From Flavobacterium psychrophilum (GTDB lineage Bacteria > Bacteroidota > Bacteroidia > Flavobacteriales > Flavobacteriaceae): DNA of 64,000 bases. The notes under the pieces were generated by a model. It had not been told where the DNA came from. It searched no databases and saw only the letters and a program-made list of their open reading frames with translations. Below are positions 53,560 through 62,446 of this stretch, one piece after another. The stretch spans positions 20,953 through 84,952 of the forward strand of contig CAMCFT010000017.1 in the NCBI GenBank assembly GCA_945874225.1, given 5' to 3'. How positions within the stretch are numbered: the stretch's first letter is position 1; each line of letters begins with the position of its first letter. The position numbers and the translations under genes are program-made.

Positions 53560-54897
53560 ATGAAATATAAATCACAAAAAGTAGCCTATTGGTTTTTTGC
53601 ATTGTGTATGCTTTTGTTCTCCTTGCAAATTATCTATGGCTTTATTATGGGCTTTGACCGAATAGGATTGCAAGGATTACACGATATTGTTCCATTTAAT
53701 GTAGCAAGAGCGGTTCATACTAATTTATTGGTCGTATGGTTGTTAACAGGTTTTATGGGCGCGGCTTATTACATTATTCCTGAAGAAGCTCAACGCGAAT
53801 TAATTAGCGTAAAATGGGCTTATGTCCAGCTTATTTCGTTGGCGGTTGTTGGTGTTGTGGCCGTTGTAGGTTTTCACTTCAATCATTGGGAAGGTAGAAA
53901 ATTCCTTGAAATCCCAAGAGAATTAGACTTTTTAGTTGTAATAAATGTATTGCTTTTCCTGGGATTAATTTTAGGAACTCTTTTCAAAGGTAAACGTCAA
54001 ACCACGACAGCTTTAGTGTTGTCAATGGGATTGCTGTTTGCGGCATTGCTTTATTTACCTGGAATGATTTGGTTTGACAGTCAGGTTACGGACTCATTTT
54101 TCCGTTGGTGGGTAGTTCACTTGTGGGTTGAGGGTGTTTGGGAATTAATTATGGGAGGTATTCTTTCTTTCTTATTAATCAAATTGACTGGAGTTGACAG
54201 AGAAGTGATCGAAAAATGGTTGTACGTAATTGTTGGATTAACTTTCCTATCAGGAGTTTTAGGAACAGGACATCACTACTATTATATAGGTGTAAACAAA
54301 ATTTGGTTGGTTGTAGGAGGTATTTTCTCCGCTTTGGAACCTTTAGCCTTCTTGGCAATGGCATTATTCGCTATCAATATGTATCGAAAAGGTGAAAAAA
54401 GTCATCCCAATAAGATTGCTTTATTCTGGACAATTGGTTCGGCCGTAGTTTCCTTTATTGGTGCTGGATTACTTGGTTTTGCCCACACTTTGCCACAAGT
54501 AAACATCTACACACACGGAACCTTGGTTACGGCAATGCACGGTCACTATGCATTTTGGGGTGCTTATGCAATGATAGTTTTTGCTATAATTAGCTACGCA
54601 CTTCCAAATATTACGGGTAGAAAACGTTACGATAGTACACAAGGCCATATGGCTTTCTGGTTGTCCAATATAGGAATTCTGGGAATGACGGTAGCCTTTG
54701 GTGTTGCTGGTGTTGCTCAGGTTTACTTGGAACGAAAAATGAAAATGGAATTTATGGAAGTTCAAAACGAAATCGCCGTTCACTTTGTTGTACTTCTTAT
54801 TTGTGCCACATTGTTTACAGTGGGAATCAGTATGTTTATCTATGATTTTATAAAATATGGACTGCCTTCTGATGAGGCTTTGGACGAAACCAAATAA
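53560..54897 (+). CDS. norB: nitric oxide reductase subunit B
   Basis: A 445-aa heme-copper-family NO reductase with about 12 helices. It shows VHTNLLVVWLLTGFMGAAYY (low-spin heme His), HLWVEGVWELIMGG with the NOR-specific glutamate, GTGHHYYYIG (FeB His pair), and TAMHGHYAFWGAY (heme ligands). Together with NorC it is a cytochrome c-dependent enzyme reducing NO to N2O. Length is normal for the short cNOR type. Confidence 0.97.
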   Translation: MKYKSQKVAYWFFALCMLLFSLQIIYGFIMGFDRIGLQGLHDIVPFNVARAVHTNLLVVWLLTGFMGAAYYIIPEEAQRELISVKWAYVQLISLAVVGVVAVVGFHFNHWEGRKFLEIPRELDFLVVINVLLFLGLILGTLFKGKRQTTTALVLSMGLLFAALLYLPGMIWFDSQVTDSFFRWWVVHLWVEGVWELIMGGILSFLLIKLTGVDREVIEKWLYVIVGLTFLSGVLGTGHHYYYIGVNKIWLVVGGIFSALEPLAFLAMALFAINMYRKGEKSHPNKIALFWTIGSAVVSFIGAGLLGFAHTLPQVNIYTHGTLVTAMHGHYAFWGAYAMIVFAIISYALPNITGRKRYDSTQGHMAFWLSNIGILGMTVAFGVAGVAQVYLERKMKMEFMEVQNEIAVHFVVLLICATLFTVGISMFIYDFIKYGLPSDEALDETK

Positions 54898-54929
54898 AAC
54901 TAAATACTAACTAATTCAATTATTGCCCG

Positions 54930-55006
54930 CCAGAATCCTTTAACCACCCTTTTTTAGAATTGCATTTCCAAAGAAAAAGACGGTTAATGGGTTCTGGTTT
55001 TTTTTA
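54930..55006 (+). terminator. long-loop hairpin after norB
   Basis: CCAGAATCCTTTAACC (54930-54945) pairs with GGTTAATGGGTTCTGG (54982-54997) except at two places, followed by nine T residues. It probably limits readthrough from norCB into norQD. Confidence 0.6.
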
Positions 55007-55019
55007 AATAAAAAATAAA

Positions 55020-55799
55020 ATGTTAGAAAACACACCTTATTATCACGCGGTTGGAAAAGAGATTGAGGTTTTTAACCAAGCTTATAAAAACAAAATCCCT
55101 TTTCTATTAAAAGGACCAACTGGCACAGGAAAGTCTCGTTTTGTTGAATATATGGCGCACCAATTGGATAAAAAAATCATCACGATTAGCTGTCACGAAG
55201 AAACGTCATCTACTGATTTGATTGGGCGATTCATTATCAAAGGAGCCGAAACGATTTGGCTCGACGGGCCATTGACCACTGCCGTAAAAGAAGGTGCCAT
55301 TATTTATTTGGATGAAATTGCCGAAGCGCGTCCCGATGTGATTGTCGCCATTCACTCCTTGACGGATCACAGACGGGAACTTTTCATCGACAAATTGGGC
55401 GAAACAGTAAAAGCGCACGACGATTTTATGTTGGTCGCTTCCTTTAATCCTGGGTATCAAAGGGGTTTTAAGGAATTGAAACCTTCCACACGCCAACGAT
55501 TTATTGCGATTTCCTTTGATTATCCAGAACCGAAAATTGAGATTGAAATTCTGATTAATGAAACTAATATTGACCAAGACACAGCTAAGAAACTAGTTGC
55601 TATTGGAAATAAAATCAGGAATTTAACCGAATTGGGTTTAACCGAAACAGTTTCAACACGACTTTTGGTCGATGCGGCAAAAATCATTCACAGCGGATTA
55701 CCAAAAAGATTATCCGTTCACGTCGCCATAGTGGAGCCTTTGACCGATGATTTACAAACCGTGGAAGCATTGAAAGATTTGTGCAATTTGATGATATAA
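55020..55799 (+). CDS. norQ: AAA+ ATPase NorQ
   Basis: A 259-aa MoxR/CbbQ-type ATPase: LLKGPTGTGKSRFVEY (Walker A, about 28-43), AIIYLDEIAEARPDV (Walker B), ASFNPGYQRG (sensor 1) and STRLLVDAAKII (sensor 2). With NorD it inserts or checks the non-heme iron of NorB. It is followed by norD over a GC-rich repeat pair. Confidence 0.94.
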   Translation: MLENTPYYHAVGKEIEVFNQAYKNKIPFLLKGPTGTGKSRFVEYMAHQLDKKIITISCHEETSSTDLIGRFIIKGAETIWLDGPLTTAVKEGAIIYLDEIAEARPDVIVAIHSLTDHRRELFIDKLGETVKAHDDFMLVASFNPGYQRGFKELKPSTRQRFIAISFDYPEPKIEIEILINETNIDQDTAKKLVAIGNKIRNLTELGLTETVSTRLLVDAAKIIHSGLPKRLSVHVAIVEPLTDDLQTVEALKDLCNLMI

Positions 55800-55800
55800 G

Positions 55801-55899
55801 CCCCCTAACCCCCGAAGAGGGAAATTAGAGAGCAATAAATAATTATTAATTCATTCCCTTAAGCCAATTTAGGGAAGCCCCCTTTGGGGGTTGGGGGCT
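55801..55899. repeat. paired GC-rich inverted repeat between norQ and norD
   Basis: GCCCCCTAACCCCCGAAGAG at the left and CCCCCTTTGGGGGTTGGGGG at the right are inverted ends of an element of about 98 bp. It has the same layout as the copy at hutU. Confidence 0.75.
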
Positions 55900-55905
55900 A
55901 ATAGT

Positions 55906-57681
55906 ATGGGTTTCGAAATTGATGAATATATAGTTGGAAAGTTTTTCAAGCATTTAAAAAGGAGAAAAAAAGTAAATCCCGAAATAAGTGCCAGAACTAT
56001 TTCTTTGAATGACCTCAAGCCACGATTGACCATTTTGGCAAGAGCATTTACTGGAAAGCCAATCGAAATTTTCCCGGCGGAACGAGAAGGCGGTTATAAA
56101 AACAATAATTTTTTCCTTCCAATTTGCTTTGCCAAATTTTCAACTATTGAAGAAAATCGAACTTTTTATCTTTTCAGAATATTGTATTTAAGTGTCCAAC
56201 AACGTTTGGATTTGAATTGGAATGCTGAAGAAAATGAACCAACATTATCCCTTTCGCAGCAAAAAGCCGAAGAAACCTCGGATGAAGTTCTGGAAGTTTT
56301 GTTCGAAGAATTTCCGATCACAAAAGAAATTTATAACAAAGCAAAACGGCATTTTGAACAAAAAATTGATTCAAAAACTGGCGTTGACTTTTCCTGGATC
56401 TATGGAAAATGGATGCGAAATGAAGCAGAGCAAAAAACAGATTCAATTCTCGAAAATTTCTCGGACAAAACTAAAAATGGAAACGAAAATCAAGTTTTAA
56501 CTACGCTAAAATCTAAAGCGGTGGAAGAAGTGATTACCGTTGAATTAGATAAAAAACAACAGGAAGATTATGTGTTGTTGCACAATTTTGAAAAAGCAGA
56601 AACTGCCGAAGAATTCAACGGAACTTGGCGCGATTTTGATGGTTCGGACGAACTCGAAGACCACCAAGAAGCATTGGAAGAGTTGAATATGAAATACACC
56701 GTTCGGGTGGATGATACTTCGCATTCCGTTTATCAAGCTGATTTTATCGAAAACACCAGCATTTCAGAAAGTGCCGAAGTGGATGCCAAAGGTTTTCATT
56801 TAACCTACAACGAATGGGATTTTAGCAAGCGAACTTACAAAGAAAATTTTTGTAAAGTGTATCCAAAATCACAGCAAAAAACAGACAGTAATTATTATAA
56901 AAATACCATCACAAAAAACGCTTCTACATTAATGGGTTTGCGCAAAATGTTGACCAATGTCAACAACAAAATGCAGCAACAGAAACGCCAGACACAAGGC
57001 GATGAATTCGACATTGACGCCATCACGGATTTGTATGTTGACGTGCATTCGCAAAGAACACCTTCGGAAAAAATATATGTTTCGAATCGGAAAAAAGAAA
57101 AAGATTTGTCCATATTAATTCTTTTGGATATCAGTCTTTCCAGCGATGGTTATGCGGCAGGAAATCGAGTAATTGACGTGGAAAAAGACGTTTCAATTCT
57201 CTTTGGAGAAATCCTGAATGAATTCAATATCGATTTTTCGATTGATAGTTTTTATTCGAAAACCAGAAATTTTTCCACGTATTTGACCTTGAAGGATTTT
57301 GACGAAAGTTGGAATGTTGCCAAACACAAAATAGGAGCGGTGGAACCCAATGGCTACACCAGAATTGGCGCTGCTTTGCGTCACGCAGGAGCAAGATTGG
57401 ACAAAAGAAGCACTAAAAATAAATGGGTTATCCTGATTTCTGACGGAAAGCCAAACGATTACGATAAATATGAAGGTAAGTACGGTATAAACGATGTGAA
57501 ACAGGCGCTTCGGGAACTCAATGGCAGAAATATCAATTCCTACGCATTGGCCATAGAAGCCGAAGCCAAATATTATTTGCCCCAAATGTTCGGGCAAAAT
57601 CACTATCAAATCCTGACAACTCCAGTAGAATTGTTGCAGTCGTTAGTGAAATTATATGAAAAAATTAAACATCAAAAATAA
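55906..57681 (+). CDS. norD: VWA-domain protein NorD
   Basis: About 591 aa from the ATG at 55906 (MGFEIDEYIVGKFF). An upstream TTG start lies inside the GC-rich repeat and is rejected. The N-terminal 350 residues are helical and acidic; the C-terminal von Willebrand A domain has the MIDAS motif LLDISLSSDGY, a TRIGAALRHAG threonine and LISDGKPNDYDKYEGKYG. It is the partner of NorQ in NorB activation. Confidence 0.93.
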   Translation: MGFEIDEYIVGKFFKHLKRRKKVNPEISARTISLNDLKPRLTILARAFTGKPIEIFPAEREGGYKNNNFFLPICFAKFSTIEENRTFYLFRILYLSVQQRLDLNWNAEENEPTLSLSQQKAEETSDEVLEVLFEEFPITKEIYNKAKRHFEQKIDSKTGVDFSWIYGKWMRNEAEQKTDSILENFSDKTKNGNENQVLTTLKSKAVEEVITVELDKKQQEDYVLLHNFEKAETAEEFNGTWRDFDGSDELEDHQEALEELNMKYTVRVDDTSHSVYQADFIENTSISESAEVDAKGFHLTYNEWDFSKRTYKENFCKVYPKSQQKTDSNYYKNTITKNASTLMGLRKMLTNVNNKMQQQKRQTQGDEFDIDAITDLYVDVHSQRTPSEKIYVSNRKKEKDLSILILLDISLSSDGYAAGNRVIDVEKDVSILFGEILNEFNIDFSIDSFYSKTRNFSTYLTLKDFDESWNVAKHKIGAVEPNGYTRIGAALRHAGARLDKRSTKNKWVILISDGKPNDYDKYEGKYGINDVKQALRELNGRNINSYALAIEAEAKYYLPQMFGQNHYQILTTPVELLQSLVKLYEKIKHQK

Positions 57682-57688
57682 AGACAAA

Positions 57689-58654
57689 ATGAACAATAAC
57701 TTTGATACAGCAACGCTTCCCGAAGGACATCCGGTAAGTGTATATTTTCAGGAAAGAGAAATAATAGTTGGACTTTTAGAAGAAATCTCAACGGTAGATT
57801 CAAAAGAAGAATTCCAGAAATACACTAATATTTTCAACCAACTTCAAACTATCGAAAAACGATTTGCTCGAAAAGAAAACCAACTTTTTCCTTTTTTGGA
57901 AAAAAGAGGCTGGGTTGGACCAACCCAAGGAATGTGGGGTTTCCACGATAATTTGAGAGAGCAGATGCGATTGTTGCGTAAAAATCTGGATGAACGGGAA
58001 TATGACAAAATAAAAATCAATACCCCATTTTTAGTCGATGGCATTCTTCGATTGATGAATACGGAAGGCAACGTTTTGTTTCCAAATGCCTTGGATTTAT
58101 TGACAGAGAATGATTGGATTACGATGCGCAAAGGCGAAGAAGAAATAGGTTGGATGTTGCCGGAAACTCCAGTGCCTTTCCCAAATGTGGAATACATTCA
58201 CCCAAGCGAGGATTTTACCAAAAGAGAAATGACATTTTCGCTCGAAAACACTTCGCATTATGACGAGGGTTATATGACCGTGGAACAAGTGAATCTACTT
58301 CTTAAAACGATGCCGCTAGATTTAACGTTTGTAGATGAAAACGACAAAGTGATTTTTTATAATCGAGGAGAAGAACGCGTTTTTCCTAGAAGTGCTGGAA
58401 TCATTGGTCGTGAAGTAAAGTTTTGTCATCCACCCAAAAGTGTTGGGACGGTTCTCAAAATCATTGAGAGTTTTAAAAATGGCAGCAAAAATGAAGCTTC
58501 TTTTTGGATTAATTTCAAAGAAAGACTGATTTACATTCGCTATTTTGCTGTTCGAGATGCCGATAAAAATTATAAAGGTGTGATTGAATTATCGCAGGAC
58601 ATCACGGATATCAAGAAAATTGAAGGCGAACAACGATTGCTGGATTGGGAATAA
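57689..58654 (+). CDS. hemerythrin-like/DUF438 protein with PAS domain
   Basis: About 321 aa from the ATG at 57689, 7 bp after norD. The N-terminal half is a helical hemerythrin-like/DUF438 domain (LPEGHPVSVYFQEREI, RFARKENQLFPFLEKRGW, GFHDNLREQM). The C-terminal half is a PAS-like fold (MPLDLTFVDENDKVIFYN, REVKFCHPPKSVGTVL, VIELSQDITDIKKIEG). No output domain follows, so it may be an intracellular NO/heme/iron sensor or chaperone. It is built into the nor operon. Confidence 0.78.
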   Translation: MNNNFDTATLPEGHPVSVYFQEREIIVGLLEEISTVDSKEEFQKYTNIFNQLQTIEKRFARKENQLFPFLEKRGWVGPTQGMWGFHDNLREQMRLLRKNLDEREYDKIKINTPFLVDGILRLMNTEGNVLFPNALDLLTENDWITMRKGEEEIGWMLPETPVPFPNVEYIHPSEDFTKREMTFSLENTSHYDEGYMTVEQVNLLLKTMPLDLTFVDENDKVIFYNRGEERVFPRSAGIIGREVKFCHPPKSVGTVLKIIESFKNGSKNEASFWINFKERLIYIRYFAVRDADKNYKGVIELSQDITDIKKIEGEQRLLDWE

Positions 58655-58670
58655 TTGTAATCAATAGTAA

Positions 58671-58765
58671 CCAATAACCGCCAACAGTTGAGACTGTTGG
58701 CTATGGAATCAAGCTCTATCATAATTTAATATCGCCCACGGTTTCGCCCGTGGGAATTAAAAAAT
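58671..58765. repeat. two palindromic repeats between DUF438 gene and norE
   Basis: CCAACAGTTGAGACTGTTGG followed by CTATGG (58680-58706) is an inverse copy of the family at 20428. A second hairpin, CCCACGG...CCGTGGG, lies near 58735-58756. Confidence 0.6.
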
Positions 58766-58769
58766 TAAA

Positions 58770-59351
58770 ATGAATACTTTAAAAATCAATTACAAAAGCA
58801 TCTACTATCCACCTGGCGGCATTTTGATGTGGATTATTATTTTCTTGGAACTTTTAACTTTTGGAATGGCACTGGTGGCGTTTGTGTATTACGGTAATCA
58901 AGAACCCGAAGTTTTTCATCAATCGAGATTGCAACTCAACACTGCTTTTGGAGTCATAAATACTATTTTTCTGTTGACCAGCGGTTTGTTTATGGCAGCT
59001 GCGGTTCACGAATTTAAGGAAAATAATATTCGAAAATCGTCTTTATATTTCAAATTCGCAATGCTCGGCGGAATGGTATTCATGGTTGTGAAAAGCATTG
59101 AATATTACCATAAAATTGAAGCGGGAATTTCATTGGAAACCAATATGTTTTTCAATTTTTATTGGATGCTAACCGCATTTCATTTGATTCACGTTTTGAT
59201 GGGATTAGTGATTTTGGCTTGGACCAACAAAGGAATGACCCAGAAAAACTCTGACACTACCGTTGAAGATGTTGAGGCTTGTGCGGCATTCTGGCATATG
59301 TGTGATTTGATTTGGTTGTTGCTTTTTCCGGTTTTATATCTAATTTTCTAA
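58770..59351 (+). CDS. norE: cytochrome c oxidase subunit III-like protein NorE
   Basis: A 193-aa protein with five membrane helices and COX3 features (GILMWIIIFLELLTFGMALVAF, FNFYWMLTAFHLIHVLMGLVIL, EACAAFWHMCDLIWLLLFPVLYLIF). The AFHLIH and HMCDLIW histidines are typical of NorE. It accompanies NorB in many denitrifiers and its precise role is not settled. It ends two bases before the small norF-like gene. Confidence 0.9.
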   Translation: MNTLKINYKSIYYPPGGILMWIIIFLELLTFGMALVAFVYYGNQEPEVFHQSRLQLNTAFGVINTIFLLTSGLFMAAAVHEFKENNIRKSSLYFKFAMLGGMVFMVVKSIEYYHKIEAGISLETNMFFNFYWMLTAFHLIHVLMGLVILAWTNKGMTQKNSDTTVEDVEACAAFWHMCDLIWLLLFPVLYLIF

Positions 59352-59353
59352 CA

Positions 59354-59596
59354 ATGAAAAAGTCATTTATTTTTACTTATACCCTATTGATTTTACTGAC
59401 GGCGGCAACCGCTTTGGTTTCCACTTCAAGTGCAATTTCCAAAATCGCCATTTTTCTAATTATGGGGATTTCAGTAATCAAATTTTTGCTGGTTGCGTTC
59501 CAATTTATGGAATTAAAAAAGGCCAATTCATTTTGGAAAATTAGTTTAATACTAACTTTAGGATTACTTATAATCTTGATTTTAGGTTTAAAATGA
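59354..59596 (+). CDS. norF: small membrane protein, NorF/COX4-like
   Basis: About 80 aa from the ATG at 59354 (MKKSFIFTYTLLILLTAATAL). A 5' extension into norE is not likely. Three hydrophobic segments and LLVAFQFMELKKANSFWKI match the small prokaryotic cytochrome oxidase subunit IV/NorF type. It belongs with norE in the nor operon. Confidence 0.78.
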   Translation: MKKSFIFTYTLLILLTAATALVSTSSAISKIAIFLIMGISVIKFLLVAFQFMELKKANSFWKISLILTLGLLIILILGLK

Positions 59597-59651
59597 GAGT
59601 CTTAACGAAAAATCATAAAACGTGGTATTTATCATTTTTTAAACTCAAATT

Positions 59652-59659
59652 TTAATTTC
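59652..59659 (+). promoter_or_regulatory. candidate -7 element (TAATTTCG) of nirK
   Basis: This octamer is the same as the -7 element at nrfH (63348-63355). No operator was found 33.5 bp upstream of it; only a half-site ATCAT at 59630-59634 is present. Confidence 0.3.
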
Positions 59660-59714
59660 GCCAACAATAAAAATATTAACAACCATTTATATAAATTTTT
59701 TTAAACTTAAAATT

Positions 59715-61205
59715 ATGGAAAAACCATTTTATTTTACTAATTCTTGCAAAGTAATTGCTTTCGCTTTATTTGCATCCGCGAGTTTTTTGTCTTGCGATAA
59801 AAAAGAAGAAAAGCATAACGCTGAATATTACGAAAACATCACAGTCGAAGGTCAAAAAGAGGCTGAACTAACTGCCCCTCCATTTGTGCCAAAACCAGTA
59901 GGAGATCGTGCAGCGACAAAATTAGTCGTAAATATGGAAATCAAAGAAATAGAAGGTGAGATGGTTGATGGAGTAAAATACAATTATTGGACATTTGGCG
60001 GAACCGTGCCAGGTAGTTTTATAAGAACTAGAGTAGGCGATGAGGTAGAATTTCATTTGAAAAATCATCCTGACAACAAAATGCCACACAATATCGATTT
60101 ACATGCAGTAACGGGACCTGGCGGAGGAGCATCATCATCTTTAGTAGCTCCTGGGCATGAAAAAGTGTTTAATTTTAAAACTCTAAATCCAGGGCTGTAC
60201 GTCTATCATTGTGCTACAGCACCGGTTGGAATGCACATTGCCAACGGAATGTATGGTTTAATATTAGTAGAGCCAGAAGGAGGATTGCCTCCGGTGGACA
60301 AAGAATACTACATTATGCAAGGGGATTTTTATACCAAAGGAAGTTACGGAGAGCAAGGTTTTCAACCCTTTGATATGAATAAAGCAATAAAAGAGGAACC
60401 AGACTATGTAGTTTTCAATGGTAAAGTTGGAGCGGTAACTGGAGATAATGCCATCACTGCCAAAGTCGGAGAAACAGTTCGTTTGTATATGGGTAATGGT
60501 GGTCCTAATTTGGTTTCTTCTTTTCACGTAATCGGGGAAATTTTTGACAAAGTTCATATTGAAGGAGGTGATATGATTAACGAAAATGTTCAAACCACTT
60601 TGATTCCTTCGGGAGGTGCAGCAATTGTTGAGTTCAAAGTAGATGTTCCAGGAACTTTCATTTTGGTCGACCACTCTATTTTTAGAGCTTTTAATAAAGG
60701 GGCTTTAGGAATGCTAAAAGTAGAAGGCGCAGAGAATAAAAAAATCTATTCTGGAACAACGCAAGAAGGAATTTATTTGCCAGAAGGAGGTACAATTCAG
60801 AGTATGCCAAAAATAGCTCGTGCTGTAAAAAGCACAGCTGCCAAAACAGTTCCTGAACAAATTAAATCAGGGAAAGAATTGTTTGGAAGAACTTGTTTTG
60901 CCTGTCACCAATCAGAAGGACAGGGAATTCCCAATGCGTTTCCACCATTGGCAAAATCTGATTTCTTGAATTCTAATTCAGATAGAGCCATAGGGGCAGT
61001 ATTGCACGGATTGAGTGGTGAAATTACCGTGAATGGTAAGAAATTCAACAATGTAATGACCAGTCAAAATTTGACTGATGAAGAAGTAGCCGATGTTTTG
61101 ACCTATGTGTACAACAGTTGGGGTAATAACAAAACCGTGATTACGCCAGCAAAAGTAAAAGCAGTTAGAGCAAAACCAGCACCAAAACAAGAATCTGTAC
61201 ATTAA
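59715..61205 (+). CDS. nirK: copper nitrite reductase with C-terminal cytochrome c domain
   Basis: A 496-aa lipoprotein (SFLSCDKKE, Cys 27) with two cupredoxin domains: [32 protein letters not shown] (type 1 Cu His, Cys, His, Met), [16 protein letters not shown] and [18 protein letters not shown] (type 2 Cu His). A cytochrome c domain follows with CFACHQSEG (C394, C397, H398) and [20 protein letters not shown]. It reduces nitrite to NO in the periplasm. The C-terminal heme domain is nearly the same as the next gene's product. Confidence 0.95.
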   Translation: MEKPFYFTNSCKVIAFALFASASFLSCDKKEEKHNAEYYENITVEGQKEAELTAPPFVPKPVGDRAATKLVVNMEIKEIEGEMVDGVKYNYWTFGGTVPGSFIRTRVGDEVEFHLKNHPDNKMPHNIDLHAVTGPGGGASSSLVAPGHEKVFNFKTLNPGLYVYHCATAPVGMHIANGMYGLILVEPEGGLPPVDKEYYIMQGDFYTKGSYGEQGFQPFDMNKAIKEEPDYVVFNGKVGAVTGDNAITAKVGETVRLYMGNGGPNLVSSFHVIGEIFDKVHIEGGDMINENVQTTLIPSGGAAIVEFKVDVPGTFILVDHSIFRAFNKGALGMLKVEGAENKKIYSGTTQEGIYLPEGGTIQSMPKIARAVKSTAAKTVPEQIKSGKELFGRTCFACHQSEGQGIPNAFPPLAKSDFLNSNSDRAIGAVLHGLSGEITVNGKKFNNVMTSQNLTDEEVADVLTYVYNSWGNNKTVITPAKVKAVRAKPAPKQESVH

Positions 61206-61242
61206 TAATAAAACAAGTTAAAAATCAATAAATTAAAAATCA

Positions 61243-61620
61243 ATGAAAAAGTATGTTTTAAGCATTGCGATGATGGGATTAGGTTTGTATGGCTACAGCC
61301 AAAATGCAGCCAAAGGAAAAGCAGTTTATGCAAAAACGTGTATCGCTTGTCACCAAGCAACGGGAGCAGGAATACCAGGCGCATTTCCACCATTGGCTAA
61401 ATCGGATTATCTGAATGCGGATGTTAATCGAGCCATTAAACAAGTAATCAAAGGATCTAGTGGCCCAATAACTGTAAATGGAAAAAAATATTCAACGCCT
61501 ATGCCTGCTCAAGTATTAAATGATCAAGAAATCGCCGATGTATTGACTTATGTATATTCTAATTGGGGAAATAGTAAAAAAGTAGTTACGGTAGCGATGG
61601 TAAAAGCCCAACGAAAATAA
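61243..61620 (+). CDS. periplasmic c-type cytochrome
   Basis: A 125-aa protein with a signal peptide (MKKYVLSIAMMGLGLYGYSQ) and a heme c domain: CIACHQATGAGIPGAFPPLA, then ITVNGKKYSTPMPAQVLNDQ and [15 protein letters not shown]. It aligns along its length with residues 385-490 of the preceding NirK, so it arose by duplication of, or gave rise to, the fused domain. It probably passes electrons to NirK. Confidence 0.9.
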   Translation: MKKYVLSIAMMGLGLYGYSQNAAKGKAVYAKTCIACHQATGAGIPGAFPPLAKSDYLNADVNRAIKQVIKGSSGPITVNGKKYSTPMPAQVLNDQEIADVLTYVYSNWGNSKKVVTVAMVKAQRK

Positions 61621-61641
61621 AAACAGTTTAAAAAGAGTGTT

Positions 61642-62412
61642 GTGATGCTACAAAAAAGAATAATAACCAGTTTTTTATGCTTTATAAGCATCACTCTTTT
61701 TGCTCAAGAAGTAAAAATGGTATATATAAAAGAGGGATTTTTTGTCCCTCTTTATGGAGCCACCAGCAAAAAACCTGTTAAAGTCAATTCTTTTACAATT
61801 GATGTACTTCCTGTTACCAATGCACAATATTTGGTCTTTGTTAAAAAAAATCCAACTTATAGTCGTTCTAAAATCAAAGGACTGTTTGCTGATAAAAGTT
61901 ATTTAAACCAATGGGAAAGTGATTTTAATTTTGGCAAAACCAATTTAAATGATGCACCTGTGACCAATATTTCTTGGTTTTCCGCCAAAAAATATTGCGA
62001 GTGTCAGGGAAAACGATTGCCCACTATGGACGAATGGGAATATGTGGCTATGGCCGATGAAAAACGCATAGATGCCCGTACCAAAGAAAATTTCAATAAA
62101 TACATTATGTCTTGGTATGAAAAACCCAAAACCTATTTGAATCCTGTTGGACAAACATTCAAAAATTATTGGGGTGTTTATGATATGCACGGATTGGTTT
62201 GGGAATGGACGGCAGATTTCAATAGTATATTTCTTTCGGGAGAATCTAGAAAAGATAAAGCCACCGACAAGAATCTCTTTTGCGGAAGCGGATCAGTAAA
62301 CGCAACCGATTTGATGAATTATGCTGCTTTTATGCGCTATGCTTTTAGAGGCAGTTTGAAAGCAAATTACACTACAAAAAATTTAGGTTTTCGATGTGCA
62401 AAAAACAAATAA
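61642..62412 (+). CDS. formylglycine-generating-enzyme-like protein, NirV-like
   Basis: A 256-aa secreted protein (signal SFLCFISITLFAQ) of the FGE/SUMF1 fold: TIDVLPVTNAQYLVFVKKNP, NISWFSAKKYCECQGKRLPT followed by MDEWEYVA, and a C-terminal VWEWTADFNS and FAFRGSLKAN-like AFRG...LGFRC. FGE-like proteins next to nirK are called NirV and their role is unclear. It follows the cytochrome gene by 21 bp and precedes SCO. Confidence 0.85.
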   Translation: MMLQKRIITSFLCFISITLFAQEVKMVYIKEGFFVPLYGATSKKPVKVNSFTIDVLPVTNAQYLVFVKKNPTYSRSKIKGLFADKSYLNQWESDFNFGKTNLNDAPVTNISWFSAKKYCECQGKRLPTMDEWEYVAMADEKRIDARTKENFNKYIMSWYEKPKTYLNPVGQTFKNYWGVYDMHGLVWEWTADFNSIFLSGESRKDKATDKNLFCGSGSVNATDLMNYAAFMRYAFRGSLKANYTTKNLGFRCAKNK

Positions 62413-62446
62413 TTATTTTCGAAATCACGTTTAAAATACAAATAAA

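Noticed and set aside
55891..55905. TTG start for NorD
   Set aside because: It lies inside the GC-rich repeat; the ATG at 55906 starts the conserved part.
59600..59660. A Crp/Fnr-type operator for nirK
   Set aside because: Only one half-site (ATCAT at 59630) and no match at the required spacing; not enough to call a site.
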